Source of the DNA: Methylococcaceae bacterium | Lineage (GTDB): Bacteria; Pseudomonadota; Gammaproteobacteria; Methylococcales; Methylomonadaceae | Direction of reading: 5' to 3' | Length of the DNA stretch: 64,000 nt | NCBI GenBank assembly: GCA_021647585.1 | Contig: JAKIUK010000008.1 | Span: 1-64,000 of the forward strand | Part shown: in pieces, positions 53,666 through 63,799 of the stretch | Layout of the letters: every line of letters starts with the position of its first letter | Numbering within the stretch: position 1 is the stretch's first letter | Made by a program: the position numbers and the translations under genes | The notes under the pieces: generated by a model | What the model saw: only the letters and a program-made list of their open reading frames with translations | The model's database searches: none | What the model was told of the DNA's origin: nothing

Positions 53666-54565
53666 CTTATTTACCTCAGCTTTTTGAGAAATTGTAAATT
53701 ATTTGATTATTCATTAAACAGTAGCACACTTATTGTTCTTTTTAGTATAAGTACAGCAATTAATAGATATTAATTGCATTTGCTAAAAAGCCTGCATCAA
53801 CAAGATTTTAAAACTAATTAAATATTGTGAATTTAGAAAAAAATTAAATGGCTATTAACCTTTTGCAGGTTACTCTCGGTTATAACGATACCCTGGACTA
53901 GTACTCCATCAATACAACAATGACAGAGTACTCGTTTCAAGTGACCATGTCATTCCGACCAGTGGGAGGAATCTTGGGTCTTGGTTACTACTGAGCAAAA
54001 AGATTTCTCCCGTTGGTCGAAATGACGGTTTATTAAAAATATTAAAACAGCGAAGGATTACTTATTCTAAAGTTTAACCTGTGCTTTAGTAATAGCCATT
54101 AAATAATAATCAACAAATTGAGAACAGATATATTCCAGATCTAAAATGATTTAAATCTTCGTCAAAAAGGGAACTGAGTTTTTCCCAAAAATTATGCAAA
54201 GAATAAGCTAAGGAAGGTGGTAATAAATAATCATCTAAATATCATGCAGCAGTTTATTTCTGTTTAAATCTTCTCAAGAGAACCATAGTTATTCTATGTG
54301 ACGAATGAGAAGATTTAAACAGGGATAAAAAGGCAAGTGAAATTGGATAATTGTTTGTTTACGCCTCCCTAAATATTAGAACATTAAGGTCAAGTCTTAA
54401 CAGGCATTTTACATTGCAGCACCAGACCCCGTTTTTGGGTCACCCATTTGCCTGCCCATGCACTATATTGATGCCAATTTTCATCTGACTCGTTTTTATT
54501 TTAGAAGGTAATCTAATCCGTTTAACAGAGCTGTTGTATAATGATTCCTTAATATTAATTCAATA
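53666..54565. other. 900-base gap with dispersed palindromes
   Basis: No convincing gene. 53897-53925 begins like the ACTAGTACTCC repeat at 58.4 kb. 53949-54026 is a complete inverted pair of the AGATTTCTCCCG family (GTCATTCCGACCAG.. and ..TTGGTCGAAATGAC). 54258-54335 is a palindrome with TTTAAATCTTCTCA/TGAGAAGATTTAAA arms and a CATAGTTATTCTATG core like copies 1-4. The region separates the exported pair from the next gene. Confidence 0.65.
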
Positions 54566-54964
54566 ATGAAAATGAAAAAAATAACTGTAGCTGCAATTTT
54601 ATCAAGTACCTTTTTCTTCAGCGGTAATCTATATGCAGAAAGCACCTCACTAACCAATCAAAACATTCAAGGTTCGTGGACTTTGGAATACACTAAAAAA
54701 TCCGAGAAATCAGAAGAAACCGTTAAACGAGAAGATACTTGGATATTTAATGATAAAGGCACTGTTACTATTACACATATACCACGCGAAGGCGGTTATT
54801 ATGATCAAGCTCCAGTAAATTATGAAATTGAAGATGGTAAATTAAAAATCTCTATTTTAGGAAGAGCAGGAAAATTTGATAAATTCTCCGTGATCAACAA
54901 AGAAGAAACAACTATGACACTTAAAGCTAGATTTGGCGATATTTATCAGTTTATAAAAAAATAA
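54566..54964 (+). CDS. Small secreted lipocalin-like protein
   Basis: 132 residues with a signal peptide (about 1-24, ending in NLYAEST). The mature part starts with NIQGSWTLEYTKKSEKSEE and alternates strands, with WIFNDKGTVTITH, YEIEDGKLKIS and MTLKARFGDIYQFIKK. This resembles the small lipocalin-like G-x-W barrels of unknown ligand. Not assigned further. It lies alone between repeat-rich gaps. Confidence 0.72.
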   Translation: MKMKKITVAAILSSTFFFSGNLYAESTSLTNQNIQGSWTLEYTKKSEKSEETVKREDTWIFNDKGTVTITHIPREGGYYDQAPVNYEIEDGKLKISILGRAGKFDKFSVINKEETTMTLKARFGDIYQFIKK

Positions 54965-54968
54965 CTTT

Positions 54969-55123
54969 CTAAGGAATGCGCACAGCATAAGTTAGGTAAT
55001 TGGCGAAGTAGTTTGTTTGTTTTCAAGGCATAGAAATGGGCGCGTAGCTACCATCTCTACAACGAAGAAGATGGATGAAATACAAAGCCAATTGTTAAAA
55101 ATTATTCTATGCACGCTCCTAAG
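54969..55123. repeat. Palindromic dispersed element, copy 4 (diverged)
   Basis: CTAAGGAATGCGCAC at the left end pairs with GCACGCTCCTAAG at the right end, and TAATTGGC pairs with GCCAATTG. The ends match those of copy 3. The core is more diverged than in copies 1-3. It directly follows the lipocalin-like gene. Confidence 0.6.
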
Positions 55124-55473
55124 CAATGTAGGGTATGCATTGCGTGCCAGCAGTCAGCCCACAATCAAAAATGGCTTCGTAGCCTCCATACCACTAAGTA
55201 ATGCGCCTACGGCGACTCCTAGGTTAAAGAAACTCGGTAATGAGTGCTTTTGCTGTGTTGTTATTTTCATTTTTATCTCACCTAACATAAAATATTGACT
55301 CAATTGAGGTTGAGATAAAATAGCTTTCCCAATAAATTATTGTCCGCAGAAAAACTCTCAGTATTCCAACTATTTTACCCAAGCGGCAATTTTTCGCCTT
55401 AACCTACTTTTTCTAGCAAAAAAACCAAAACAAACAACAATAAACAACTGTTATAAAAGCACTATTTATACAT

Positions 55474-55489
55474 TGGCACTCAAGATGCT
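55474..55489 (+). promoter_or_regulatory. Sigma-54-type promoter upstream of flagellin
   Basis: TGGCACTCAAGATGCT matches the -24/-12 consensus, with GG and GC separated by exactly the 12-base distance expected for RpoN. It lies 44 bases before the flagellin start, leaving about 30 bases of 5' leader. Polar flagellates often use RpoN for flagellar genes. Confidence 0.7.
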
Positions 55490-55532
55490 GTAATCACATC
55501 GAAAGCAATTTTTATATTGAGGAGTCAATAAA

Positions 55533-57701
55533 ATGTCACAAGTAATAAATACCAATGTTGCCTCGCTAAATGCGCAGCGCAACTTAAACCGGTCTCAAGG
55601 AGATCTTGCCACTTCGCTGCAACGTTTATCTTCTGGGCTACGAATTAATAGCGCTAAAGATGATGCTGCAGGTCTTGCTATTTCTGATCGAATGACCTCA
55701 CAAATCAGGGGCTCTATACAAGCCAGCCGAAATGCCAACGATGGTATTTCTTTAGCTCAAACAGCTGAGGGCGCATTGGGTGAGAGTACCAATATATTAC
55801 AGCGTATTCGTGAACTGGCCATTCAAGCGGCCAACTCGACAAATTCATCTTCTGACCGCTTAAGTTTGCAAGCCGAGGTAAATCAATTAGTATCAGAACT
55901 CGATCGTATTTCGCAAGCAACTACCTTTAACGGTCTTAAGTTACTGGATGGTTCGTTTCAAGCACAGTCTTTTCATATAGGTGCGGATGCTAATCAATCA
56001 GTGAATGTAACAATTGATGAAGCGACTTCAAACAATCTAGGGATTGAGAAGGTTTCTACAGAAAATGATGTTAAAGGTATTGAAGGAGCCACATCAGGCT
56101 TTCATGCACAAATTGGTAGCGCCTCAAATACCTCTCTCGTAGATGCAGGTGGCTCACTTACAACGGCTACTGATTTAATAGCATCACCGCAAGTATTTAC
56201 TATTACAGACACTAAAACAGGTGGCGTAGCAGTCCAGACCGCAACTGTAAGTGCAACTACCCGAGATGCCGCTGAAATAACCAGTTCTTTAAACAAATTA
56301 ACGGGAGTATCAGCAAGTGCAACTAACAGCGCACAATTTGATATATCCGGTATAACTGGTAACATCAGTTTTGATTTGATAGTTGGTGATGTTGATGAAA
56401 CGTCAAAACCAGCCTCTGAAACTCAATCCATATCAATTACTTTCAATGCTAATACCTTTGAAGATGATTTCGACCAAGCCATTCAAGATGCCATAACTGC
56501 TATGAATATAGGCGCATCTGATTCTGACCTAAGTTATGATGCATCCACTAAAACTATCAGCAGTGCCAGAGGTGTTAATATTGGAATTGATACTTTAGCT
56601 GGTAGTGCTATATCTTTTGATGGCACTCCTGTCCCAATTGGTGATGCTGCCGTAAAAATAGGTACCTACTCCATAGTGCTAGATGATGGCTTTACAATAG
56701 GGTCAGATGATGCCGGTGATACATTTATTGTTGATGGCGGCACCCTCACTCTGGGTGCAATGCCTAACACCTTGGCCGGTAACAACGTCGTTGCACAAAA
56801 CTTAACTCTCTCAGGGACTGGCTCCCAAACTGTAGCTATTCCAGAAAATGCTACCGCTAAACAGATTACTGAAACTGTTAATGCTGTTTCTGATGTAACA
56901 GGTATTAGTGCAACAGCTCGCACCACAGCAACTTTAAGTAATTTATCTGCTGATGGTGTGATCTCTTTTAAACTAAATGACATCAATATTTCTGCTAATG
57001 TTATTGATGGTGATTTAACTGCTTTAAACAATGCACTTAATGATCAATCGGGGAAAACAGGCGTTTTTGCTAAGCTTGATTTAACGGATTCAATTATCAC
57101 CTTAACAGATAATACCGGTAAAGATATAGATATACTGGATTTTAACAATTCTTCTGCGACCACAACTACTGCCGCTACATTGAGAGTGACTGGTGGTGAT
57201 AGCAGTGGTTTTGTTACTTTAAGTACTGGTGGTACTTCTACATTAAATGCTGACTCAACGGTTATTGGTGGTAATGTCGAATTTAAATCTACAGCCATCT
57301 CTTTTAGTGTTAGCTCCAATGTTTCAGGACAAAATGGAGGATTGTTTGCTGGTGCAGCCGACGAACTAACTTCCAGTAGTCTAGAGAATGTTGCCTCTTT
57401 GGATATTTCATCAATAGCAAGTTCCAACAGAGCGATAGATATCGTAGATGGTGCATTACAACAAATTGATGCAACCCGCGCTGATTTAGGTGCGATACAA
57501 AACCGGATGGAATCCACTATTTCCAACCTGGCTGTGCAAACTGAAAACCTAAGCGCTGCCCGTTCAAGAATTCAGGACACGGATTTTGCTGCCGAAACAG
57601 CTGAATTAACCCGTAACCAGATTTTACAACAAGCGGGTACTGCTATGCTGGCCCAGGCAAACCAGATTTCACAAGGTGTGTTGTCTTTATTGCAAGGTTA
57701 A
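55533..57701 (+). CDS. fliC: Flagellin
   Basis: Filament subunit, 722 residues. The N-terminal D0-D1 (MSQVINTNVASLNAQRNLNR, RINSAKDDAAGLAISDRM, GISLAQTAEGALGE, NQLVSELDRISQATTFNG) and C-terminal D1-D0 (QIDATRADLGAIQNRMEST, RSRIQDTDFAAETAELTRNQ, ending in SLLQG) are canonical. The centre, about 180-620, is a long Thr/Ser/Asp-rich outer domain of beta repeats, larger than in E. coli. A GGAG site precedes the ATG and an RpoN-type promoter lies upstream. No flagellar neighbour such as flaG or fliD is present. Confidence 0.96.
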   Translation: MSQVINTNVASLNAQRNLNRSQGDLATSLQRLSSGLRINSAKDDAAGLAISDRMTSQIRGSIQASRNANDGISLAQTAEGALGESTNILQRIRELAIQAANSTNSSSDRLSLQAEVNQLVSELDRISQATTFNGLKLLDGSFQAQSFHIGADANQSVNVTIDEATSNNLGIEKVSTENDVKGIEGATSGFHAQIGSASNTSLVDAGGSLTTATDLIASPQVFTITDTKTGGVAVQTATVSATTRDAAEITSSLNKLTGVSASATNSAQFDISGITGNISFDLIVGDVDETSKPASETQSISITFNANTFEDDFDQAIQDAITAMNIGASDSDLSYDASTKTISSARGVNIGIDTLAGSAISFDGTPVPIGDAAVKIGTYSIVLDDGFTIGSDDAGDTFIVDGGTLTLGAMPNTLAGNNVVAQNLTLSGTGSQTVAIPENATAKQITETVNAVSDVTGISATARTTATLSNLSADGVISFKLNDINISANVIDGDLTALNNALNDQSGKTGVFAKLDLTDSIITLTDNTGKDIDILDFNNSSATTTTAATLRVTGGDSSGFVTLSTGGTSTLNADSTVIGGNVEFKSTAISFSVSSNVSGQNGGLFAGAADELTSSSLENVASLDISSIASSNRAIDIVDGALQQIDATRADLGAIQNRMESTISNLAVQTENLSAARSRIQDTDFAAETAELTRNQILQQAGTAMLAQANQISQGVLSLLQG

Positions 57702-57713
57702 TGGTAAAGCGAA

Positions 57714-57754
57714 AGCTTCTATGGGGGCCGACTCCCCTCCCATGGGAGCTTTTG
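57714..57754 (+). terminator. Terminator after flagellin
   Basis: AAGCTTCTATGGG and CCCATGGGAGCTT pair with two G-T type mismatches around a 13-base loop, followed by TTTTG. It lies 13 bases past the flagellin stop. Confidence 0.6.
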
Positions 57755-57810
57755 TCTTGAATCACACAGTTCAAGACATAAAAAAACAATCAGGAGCTAA
57801 CAAATATCCT

Positions 57811-58197
57811 TTACTGATCTACTGCTAAATTCTCCTTTATAATTCTTTTACTTTCATCAATACATTCTTTGGCATCATTTTGCCGCCCTTGCTTAATCAA
57901 AACTTCTGCCAATTCAGTAAGCCAGATAGCATGCAACCCTTTTTGATTACGATCCTCTGAATCGTAAATTTCAGCTATTGCTCTGCGCAATAAATCTTCC
58001 TTGACTTCCGGCTCATTTATTTTGCCCGCTAATTCTGCCAAACCATATAATACCGGTGGATAGTTTTCTTGTTGTTGCAAACATTGATGGTAAATTTTTT
58101 CCGCTTGTATCAACTCACCTTGCTGAGTTAATTTCTGGGCTTGTTCGATTTCTGTTTGCATTTGTGGAAATGCGTCTTGCATGAGTGCTTTGCTCAC
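57811..58197 (-). CDS. TPR-like protein
   Basis: About 128 residues. Helix pairs of tetratricopeptide type: EIEQAQKLTQQGELIQAEKI, YHQCLQQQENYPPVLYGLAE, LAGKINEPEVKEDLLRRAIAEI and TELAEVLIKQGRQNDAKECI. A GTG at 58197 with GAAGG upstream is preferred; an ATG 11 codons further upstream lacks a site. Convergent with flagellin. A chaperone- or scaffold-like role is generic to the fold. Confidence 0.75.
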   Translation of the reverse strand: MSKALMQDAFPQMQTEIEQAQKLTQQGELIQAEKIYHQCLQQQENYPPVLYGLAELAGKINEPEVKEDLLRRAIAEIYDSEDRNQKGLHAIWLTELAEVLIKQGRQNDAKECIDESKRIIKENLAVDQ

Positions 58198-58672
58198 TAT
58201 GATTACCTTCGTATTGTTTGTTATAAACAACTATAGCTTATTTTCCATATTGCCACACATTATCCCAGAAAAACCAGTTACATCATGAAGAATATGCACA
58301 CTGGGGCTATTTGACAAAAGTTGAATAACTTGCAGCAGTTTCTGTGTCAGCTAGAACTGGTGTGTTGTTGCTAATGAGAAAGATTTCTCCCGTTGGTCGA
58401 AATGACAGATCAATGGATCTACTTTACTAGTACTCCAACAACTTTGGTTTGATGGGTTGCTCTCATAACGGGGCGCAGTGCTTTAGCCTGCTTTGGTTGC
58501 CAAAAAAGCAGGCTAAAGCACTGCGCCCCAAAGATCCTTACTCTCGAGGGATGAAACACCATCCATCAAAGTTGCCAGACTACTAGTTCTGTACTGTTAA
58601 AGTAAATTAACACTAACAATCTCATGTTTTTTTTAAAAATATGGACGGGCTGGTTGGCAGCCAGCTACTTTT
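58198..58672. other. Repeat-rich gap
   Basis: No gene. Holds half an AGATTTCTCCCG repeat (58378-58407) and a large nested palindrome at 58426-58589. Confidence 0.6.
58426..58589. repeat. Nested palindromic element
   Basis: Outer arms ACTAGTACTCCAACAACTTT and AAAGTTGCCAGACTACTAGT pair imperfectly. Inside, GGGGCGCAGTGCTTTAGCCTG and CAGGCTAAAGCACTGCGCCCC are a perfect 21-bp inverted repeat. A deletion derivative lies at 34140-34187, and a fragment lies near 53897. The structure is MITE-like. Confidence 0.75.
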
Positions 58673-61600
58673 CTATCCATATTGCGCTAATAATGCTTGC
58701 GTATCCAGTAATCCCTGTTGAATTAATGCTTCCGGTACATCAACATTCTGACTCAGGGAAATCACTCTAACTATTGATGCAACCTGCTCAGATGACATTA
58801 ATTGTTGCGGCAAAATTTCACTGTATAACCATACTGTAGCTTTATCTAATGCCGGGACTTGTTTTTCTCCCCTGATAGCAGTAGCCAAAGCCATAAGTGT
58901 CGAAACCAATATTTCCAAGACCCCAGCATAACATTGCTGTTCAACTAATAACTCTGCTGAACGTAATTTATCCTGCGCTATTTTAAACAGAGGATTAATT
59001 ATCTCTTGCGGCTGTTCTTCGGCTTCATAAATAACGGTTACATCTGCCACCGGTGAAGCTGTTCCCAGGCGTTGCAGATTCATTAGCAGTTTTGCCTCTA
59101 TTACCACGACGGGAAGTTCGGTTTCGGATAGTTCTTTAGCTAAAGTATCGTCATTCTCTTCTGTCTGATTAAGCACTACCAACAAGCCACCACCTGATCC
59201 TAGAATTCGTTCTATTCGAGTACTAAAAGTTGTTTGAATTTTTGTGATTAATTCTCGGACCTGTGCATTATTATCTTCCTGATCTTTTCTGCTATGTTCA
59301 TCAACAGTGTGTTGCTGATCTTTATTTTCTTGCACTTCAACCACAGCAACCGGTTGCTTAGAGCTCGCCTCCTGTTCAGTTACTGCCAAATTATCAATTA
59401 TACTCTGCAACATTTTTTTGGATACACCAGCCACATCTTCAGTGGCATCAGGGCTAATTACATTATCAAATAAATCGCGTTTACCTTTAACCAGATTGGC
59501 AACCTGCTGTTCATAAGAGTCTTCCGCTAATAACAAAAAAACTTGTACTTTTTGTTTTTGTCCCAGACGATGAATTCGTGCTATCCGTTGATCTAGTACA
59601 GCAGGATTCCAAGGCATATCCAAATTTATTAAAGCTGAAGCGGATTGCAAGTTTAATCCGACACCACCTGCATCTGTCGATATAAACACTTGAACCGCTG
59701 CATCATTTTGAAATTCATCCATCAATTCACCCCGTTTATGAGTCGGTATACCGCCATGCAGACTCACACATCCCAGGCCTAATTTACGAACCAATGATTC
59801 AACCATTTCTGTCATCATCGCCCATTGGGAAAAAACTACTACTTTACGATTACTTTGCAGACATAACTCTTCTAATAGACGATATAATTCATCCAGTTTA
59901 GGTGATCCTTCTGTTACTTTATCAACCAGCCCAGCTGCGTTGCACACCATACGCGCTTGCTGTAATGCTGCCATCAGCTTATTGGATTCACCTGGGGTTA
60001 AAGGTCTGCGTTTGGCTATATTTGCCAGTCGGCCAGCAGAAGACATTGCCGATCCATGTAACTCCTGTTGTAATGCTGTCATTGGTATATCAAGACGTAC
60101 TTCTGTTCTATCCGGCAATTGATCATTCACTAGACTGCGGTTTCGCCTTAACATTACAGAACTAATTCGCTGACGTAATTCTGACAGATTACGATAACCG
60201 ATTACTTTCCCGCGTTCGTCAGTAACATGAAAATCCAGTAAACAACGCCATAACGGACCCAAGACTCTGACATCGACAACTTGTAACAAACTGTACAAAT
60301 CTTCAATCCGGTTTTCCAGTGGCGTTCCTGTTAAAACAAAAACATAACGTGATGAAATCAATTTAACCGTGGAAGCAATTTTAGTACGCCAATTTTTAAT
60401 TCGTTGTGCTTCATCCAGTATCAGTAAATCCGGTTTTAAGGTTTCGCTAATAACCGTTAAATCTCTTAACACCAGCTCGTAATTGACTATGTAAAATAAT
60501 GCATCTGCACGGTATTGCACCTGCCTGTTTTCTACTACACCTTGAATAATTTGTACCGGGTATGAGGTAAATTTTTCTATCTCCCTGGCCCACTGATGCT
60601 TTAAAGATGCAGGGCAGACGACCAATACTTTTTTAACACCCGTATGCTCAGCTAGCCATGAAGCAGCAGTAATTGCCTGCAGTGTTTTCCCTAAGCCCAT
60701 GTCATCGGCTAATAATGCTCTTCCCCTTGACGCTAAAAAGGCCACCCCTTCGCTTTGATAAGGAAACAAACGGGCTTTAATACCGGGCAAAATACCATTG
60801 GTTTGCAATATCTGTTTAGAAATTTGTTCGGCTCTTAAATGCTGTATCGCATCCTCAGCACTTTGTCGAACATATAACAGGGCATCATGGCCTATATATA
60901 GGTCATCTCTGGCATTAAACTTTTCTGCAAAGTAATTAAAATCATCGGGAACTCTGCCTTTAAATCGGTTTTCAGCATCAAAAAATTCAGCCAATTCATA
61001 AATCAGGTTATCTTCAATCTGTGGGGATTTATGTACCCGAATGACTGGCTCTGTAGCAGAATCCCATGCTAAATAAACAAATGAAACAGGTGCCCCCTGA
61101 GGCAATAGTTGCTTATACTCAGGTTGTTTTTGGGCATAATGCAAAACAGCTTCTATATGTTTACAGGTTCCTAAGCGATTAGTAGCTAAATCAGGACAAG
61201 TACAATAGTTTTTGCGTTGATCTAACGATCTGATGTAAACGTGGTAGGCCGTTTTTCTATAGGTTGCAGAGATAATAGATTTGGCCTGCCAAACACCAAA
61301 TGCCAAATTTCCGCTGATTAATTTAACACTGACTTCATTTCGTCCTTTCTTAATGCGTTCCTTAATCGCTTCATCAACTGCGCCACCAAAAGTATCTTCT
61401 TCCTTATTGATACAATTGTCAGCATAACTATACAGAGTAGCTATTGCATGTTTGCATACTTTTTCTTCTGAAGCACAATCGCAACTGACATATAAATCAT
61501 CCTCACTATCTCTAGATAATTCCACCCAATAAGGCTGATCCCTAATAGACCATTCTACCTGGGCTGTCAGCAGGTCATCTTGCACATCCAGTGCGAAAAC

Positions 61601-61699
61601 TCGGTTTTCAGTAAAATAAGCTAAGCCTTCTTTAACTGTATCTGTTGAAGCTAAACTATTTAACTGCTCGGTATCGTAGAGGAAAAAATCAGTGCTCAT
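58673..61699 (-). CDS. SWIM-SNF2 ATPase
   Basis: 1008 residues. Two SWIM-type zinc-binding motifs lie in the first 200 residues, CDCASEEKVCKHA and CTCPDLATNRLGTCKHIEA. A Swi2/Snf2 motor follows, with Walker A LLADDMGLGKTLQAIT, VCPASLKHQWAREI, the DEAQ box LLILDEAQRIKNW, VLTGTPLENR and helicase C GGVGLNLQSASALINLDMPW with QRIARIHRLGQKQKVQV. The C-terminal 200 residues are not recognised. Prokaryotic SWIM-SNF2 proteins occur as general dsDNA translocases and in some defence loci. No nuclease or methylase lies beside it here. Confidence 0.92.
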   Translation of the reverse strand: MSTDFFLYDTEQLNSLASTDTVKEGLAYFTENRVFALDVQDDLLTAQVEWSIRDQPYWVELSRDSEDDLYVSCDCASEEKVCKHAIATLYSYADNCINKEEDTFGGAVDEAIKERIKKGRNEVSVKLISGNLAFGVWQAKSIISATYRKTAYHVYIRSLDQRKNYCTCPDLATNRLGTCKHIEAVLHYAQKQPEYKQLLPQGAPVSFVYLAWDSATEPVIRVHKSPQIEDNLIYELAEFFDAENRFKGRVPDDFNYFAEKFNARDDLYIGHDALLYVRQSAEDAIQHLRAEQISKQILQTNGILPGIKARLFPYQSEGVAFLASRGRALLADDMGLGKTLQAITAASWLAEHTGVKKVLVVCPASLKHQWAREIEKFTSYPVQIIQGVVENRQVQYRADALFYIVNYELVLRDLTVISETLKPDLLILDEAQRIKNWRTKIASTVKLISSRYVFVLTGTPLENRIEDLYSLLQVVDVRVLGPLWRCLLDFHVTDERGKVIGYRNLSELRQRISSVMLRRNRSLVNDQLPDRTEVRLDIPMTALQQELHGSAMSSAGRLANIAKRRPLTPGESNKLMAALQQARMVCNAAGLVDKVTEGSPKLDELYRLLEELCLQSNRKVVVFSQWAMMTEMVESLVRKLGLGCVSLHGGIPTHKRGELMDEFQNDAAVQVFISTDAGGVGLNLQSASALINLDMPWNPAVLDQRIARIHRLGQKQKVQVFLLLAEDSYEQQVANLVKGKRDLFDNVISPDATEDVAGVSKKMLQSIIDNLAVTEQEASSKQPVAVVEVQENKDQQHTVDEHSRKDQEDNNAQVRELITKIQTTFSTRIERILGSGGGLLVVLNQTEENDDTLAKELSETELPVVVIEAKLLMNLQRLGTASPVADVTVIYEAEEQPQEIINPLFKIAQDKLRSAELLVEQQCYAGVLEILVSTLMALATAIRGEKQVPALDKATVWLYSEILPQQLMSSEQVASIVRVISLSQNVDVPEALIQQGLLDTQALLAQYG

Positions 61700-61888
61700 T
61701 TTAATTGTTTTTTGTAAATACTTTTAAAAATAAGACGGGATTTATCTTAAGGCAAATAACATAAACTTGTTCGTATGCTTGTATGGTCTTGACAACTATA
61801 ACTTATTTTCCTTGTTACTACACTTTGTGTAGAAACATAATATATAACGTTAAGTTAACCAGCGGCCGGTGAATTACCTGTATGTACG

Positions 61889-62629
61889 TGTATAGTTTCA
61901 CCACGTTATACCTGATGATTAAAAAATAAAGGACAGCCCTGATAACATATTAAAACTTTCACCACAAAGGAATTAATATGAGCCAGAGCTATCACACGAA
62001 TGCAAAAACGAATTCACATTCGAGAGAAATTATACAACAATCTATGCTCAGTAACATTGAGCTATCCAAACGCTTTGAAATTAATGAGAAGACTGTTTCT
62101 AAATGGAGAAACAGACCGGAAATTGTAGATAAAAGCTCGCGACCACACACTATTAAACGCTCTTTAACCGATCTGGAAAGAGAAGTGATTAGGGTTGTTA
62201 GAACATTAACATGGCTAGAGCTTGACGATTTGGTGGACAGTGTTTTGCCATCTATACCTAAGGCGAACAGGAGTAACGTCTACCGAACTCTGAGGGGTTT
62301 TGGTGTGAATAGAGTGCCAGAAGAGCAAAAGGAGCAGGCGAAGAAATTCAAAGCATATGAGCCTGGGTATTTGCATATGGATGTGACGTATTTACCTAAG
62401 CTGGAAGGTATCAAATACTACCTTATTAAAAGCCGATTTAGATAAGTTCTTGGTGTATTACAACCTTAACCGAAGGCATGGTAGCTTAAAAAGAGAATTA
62501 AAGGTTAGAACGCCCTTTGAAGCTGTCCAATGTTGGTATAGAATGAATCCAGAATTTTTTATAAAATCACCCGATATGTTTCGAGCTGAACTTTTAATAA
62601 ATCAGGGTACAACGTGGTGAAACCTGACA
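61889..62629. mobile_element. IS481-like element, internally deleted
   Basis: The left end (61889 on) reads TGTATAGTTTCACCACGTTA and the right end, inverted, reads TGTCAGGTTTCACCACGTTG. These are diverged terminal inverted repeats of about 27 bp. At about 741 bp it is shorter than a complete IS481 element (about 1 kb) because the transposase centre is missing. It is inserted in a subtilase remnant. Confidence 0.75.
61978..62620 (+). pseudogene. IS481-like transposase, internally deleted
   Basis: The N-terminal HTH region (MLSNIELSKRFEINEKTVSK) and the first catalytic Asp block (GYLHMDVTYLPKLEGIKYYL) are present. The frame then breaks at KSRFR, and a later frame supplies a C-terminal tail with YYNLNRRHGSLKRELKVRTP. 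The second Asp and the Glu of the DDE set are missing, so it is inactive. Confidence 0.8.
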
Positions 62630-63338
62630 CGGTAATCGAAGGAAAAAGTTGCAGTACTGACAGCACTTAGGTTTACTTCTCGCGCTAAACTGGGTTCGGT
62701 TTCGGTATTAGGATAATCCCATAATGACATTTCACCATTATAAATTACAACTTGACCATCAATAGGACCAGAATCTGTAACATTGTTTTCAATCCAGTCT
62801 GTGCTCCATGGTGAGGTTCCATTATTGTTACTGCATGAGTCAGTATTAAACGGGTCTCGAAAGGTTTCACCTGCATTGCTTGCAGGAATAGTGCAATCCA
62901 CACGATTTTGGACATTTAAGTCAGAATGTTGACCCACTCCAGAATCTAATACTGCAATGGCCACACCTAGATCAACGGGAACGTAGTGGGCTGAATTTGG
63001 ATTCGGCAGCTTTGCAGTTGCGTGAGCGGGTTTAGAAGCAGCTTGTACAGGAGAGTTGATGGAAAGGAATTCAATTCCTGCAAAACTGGCAATCTGTTCC
63101 AGTTTGTAAGCTGGAATCTGAACTAGCTGAATAGGTATATTATAGAATTTCTGTTTGATTGTTCCGCCAATTGCTTCAATAAAGTTTTGATTTTCAGCAT
63201 TAGGCATTTGATTATAACGTATGATCACTTCAACAAGATCTGATCCCCTAGTTTTCGCCATCTCTACAACGCCTTGGCTCATTCGTTGGGTTGGATTTGA
63301 TGCTGGCTGTCCCTTATCAGACTGAACTGCCTGTTTCT
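62630..63338 (-). pseudogene. Subtilisin-like (S8) serine protease remnant
   Basis: The minus-strand frame holds the N-terminal propeptide-like region and the catalytic Asp block AIAVLDSGVGQHSDLNVQN. It runs into the IS481-like element at its 3' side, so the His and Ser blocks are lost. The 5' end has no signal peptide or good start, since an in-frame stop lies just upstream. It is a fragment of a secreted subtilase. Confidence 0.75.
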
Positions 63339-63431
63339 TTTATATGATATGGTTGCAAATGCGAACCTTTTTTCCGATCAGTGAGCTATCGTAAGATTCA
63401 TTCTCTTCAAATTCATCTAGCTCGATAATCG

Positions 63432-63760
63432 ATGGGTATACTTGTTGTGCAACAACCAAGTTGGGTGTTATCTTCTGCCAAGTATAGTATTGCAAATACA
63501 GTAGGCCGAATAAAAGGAAAATCAGTAGTAAGGATTCATAGAGACTACATTGGAAAGAGAGGAAGTAGTAAAGGATTTCATTTTTGGTCAACAGGATATT
63601 GTGTAAGTACAGTTGGATTGGATGAGGAAAAGATAAGGAAGTATATCCGGTATCAGGAAGAAAAGGATCGTAGATTAGAACAATTTGATATATTTGAATA
63701 ATTAAACTGTAATGGCGGGTTCCAAAGCCCCTATGGGGCTTCCTCAAACCATCTGCTATG
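63432..63760 (+). pseudogene. IS200/IS605 TnpA remnant with right-end hairpin
   Basis: The frame 63432-63701 encodes ANTVGRIKGKSVVRIHRDYI and KGFHFWSTGYCVSTVGLDEE, the C-terminal part of an IS200-type Y1 transposase, with no HUH region. After the stop, AAGCCCC (63725-63731) and GGGGCTT (63735-63741) form a hairpin like the right ends of this IS family. It is a different part of TnpA from the one at 24320. Confidence 0.75.
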
Positions 63761-63799
63761 CGGGTGGTACTTGATTTAAGCTTCTGTATAATAAGCATT

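Noticed and set aside
55017..55298. Plus-strand frame between the lipocalin-like and flagellin genes
   Set aside because: It lies largely in a palindromic repeat and has no family pattern.
63340..63798. Minus-strand 152-codon frame at the right edge
   Set aside because: It is antisense to the IS200 TnpA remnant, which has a clear family pattern.
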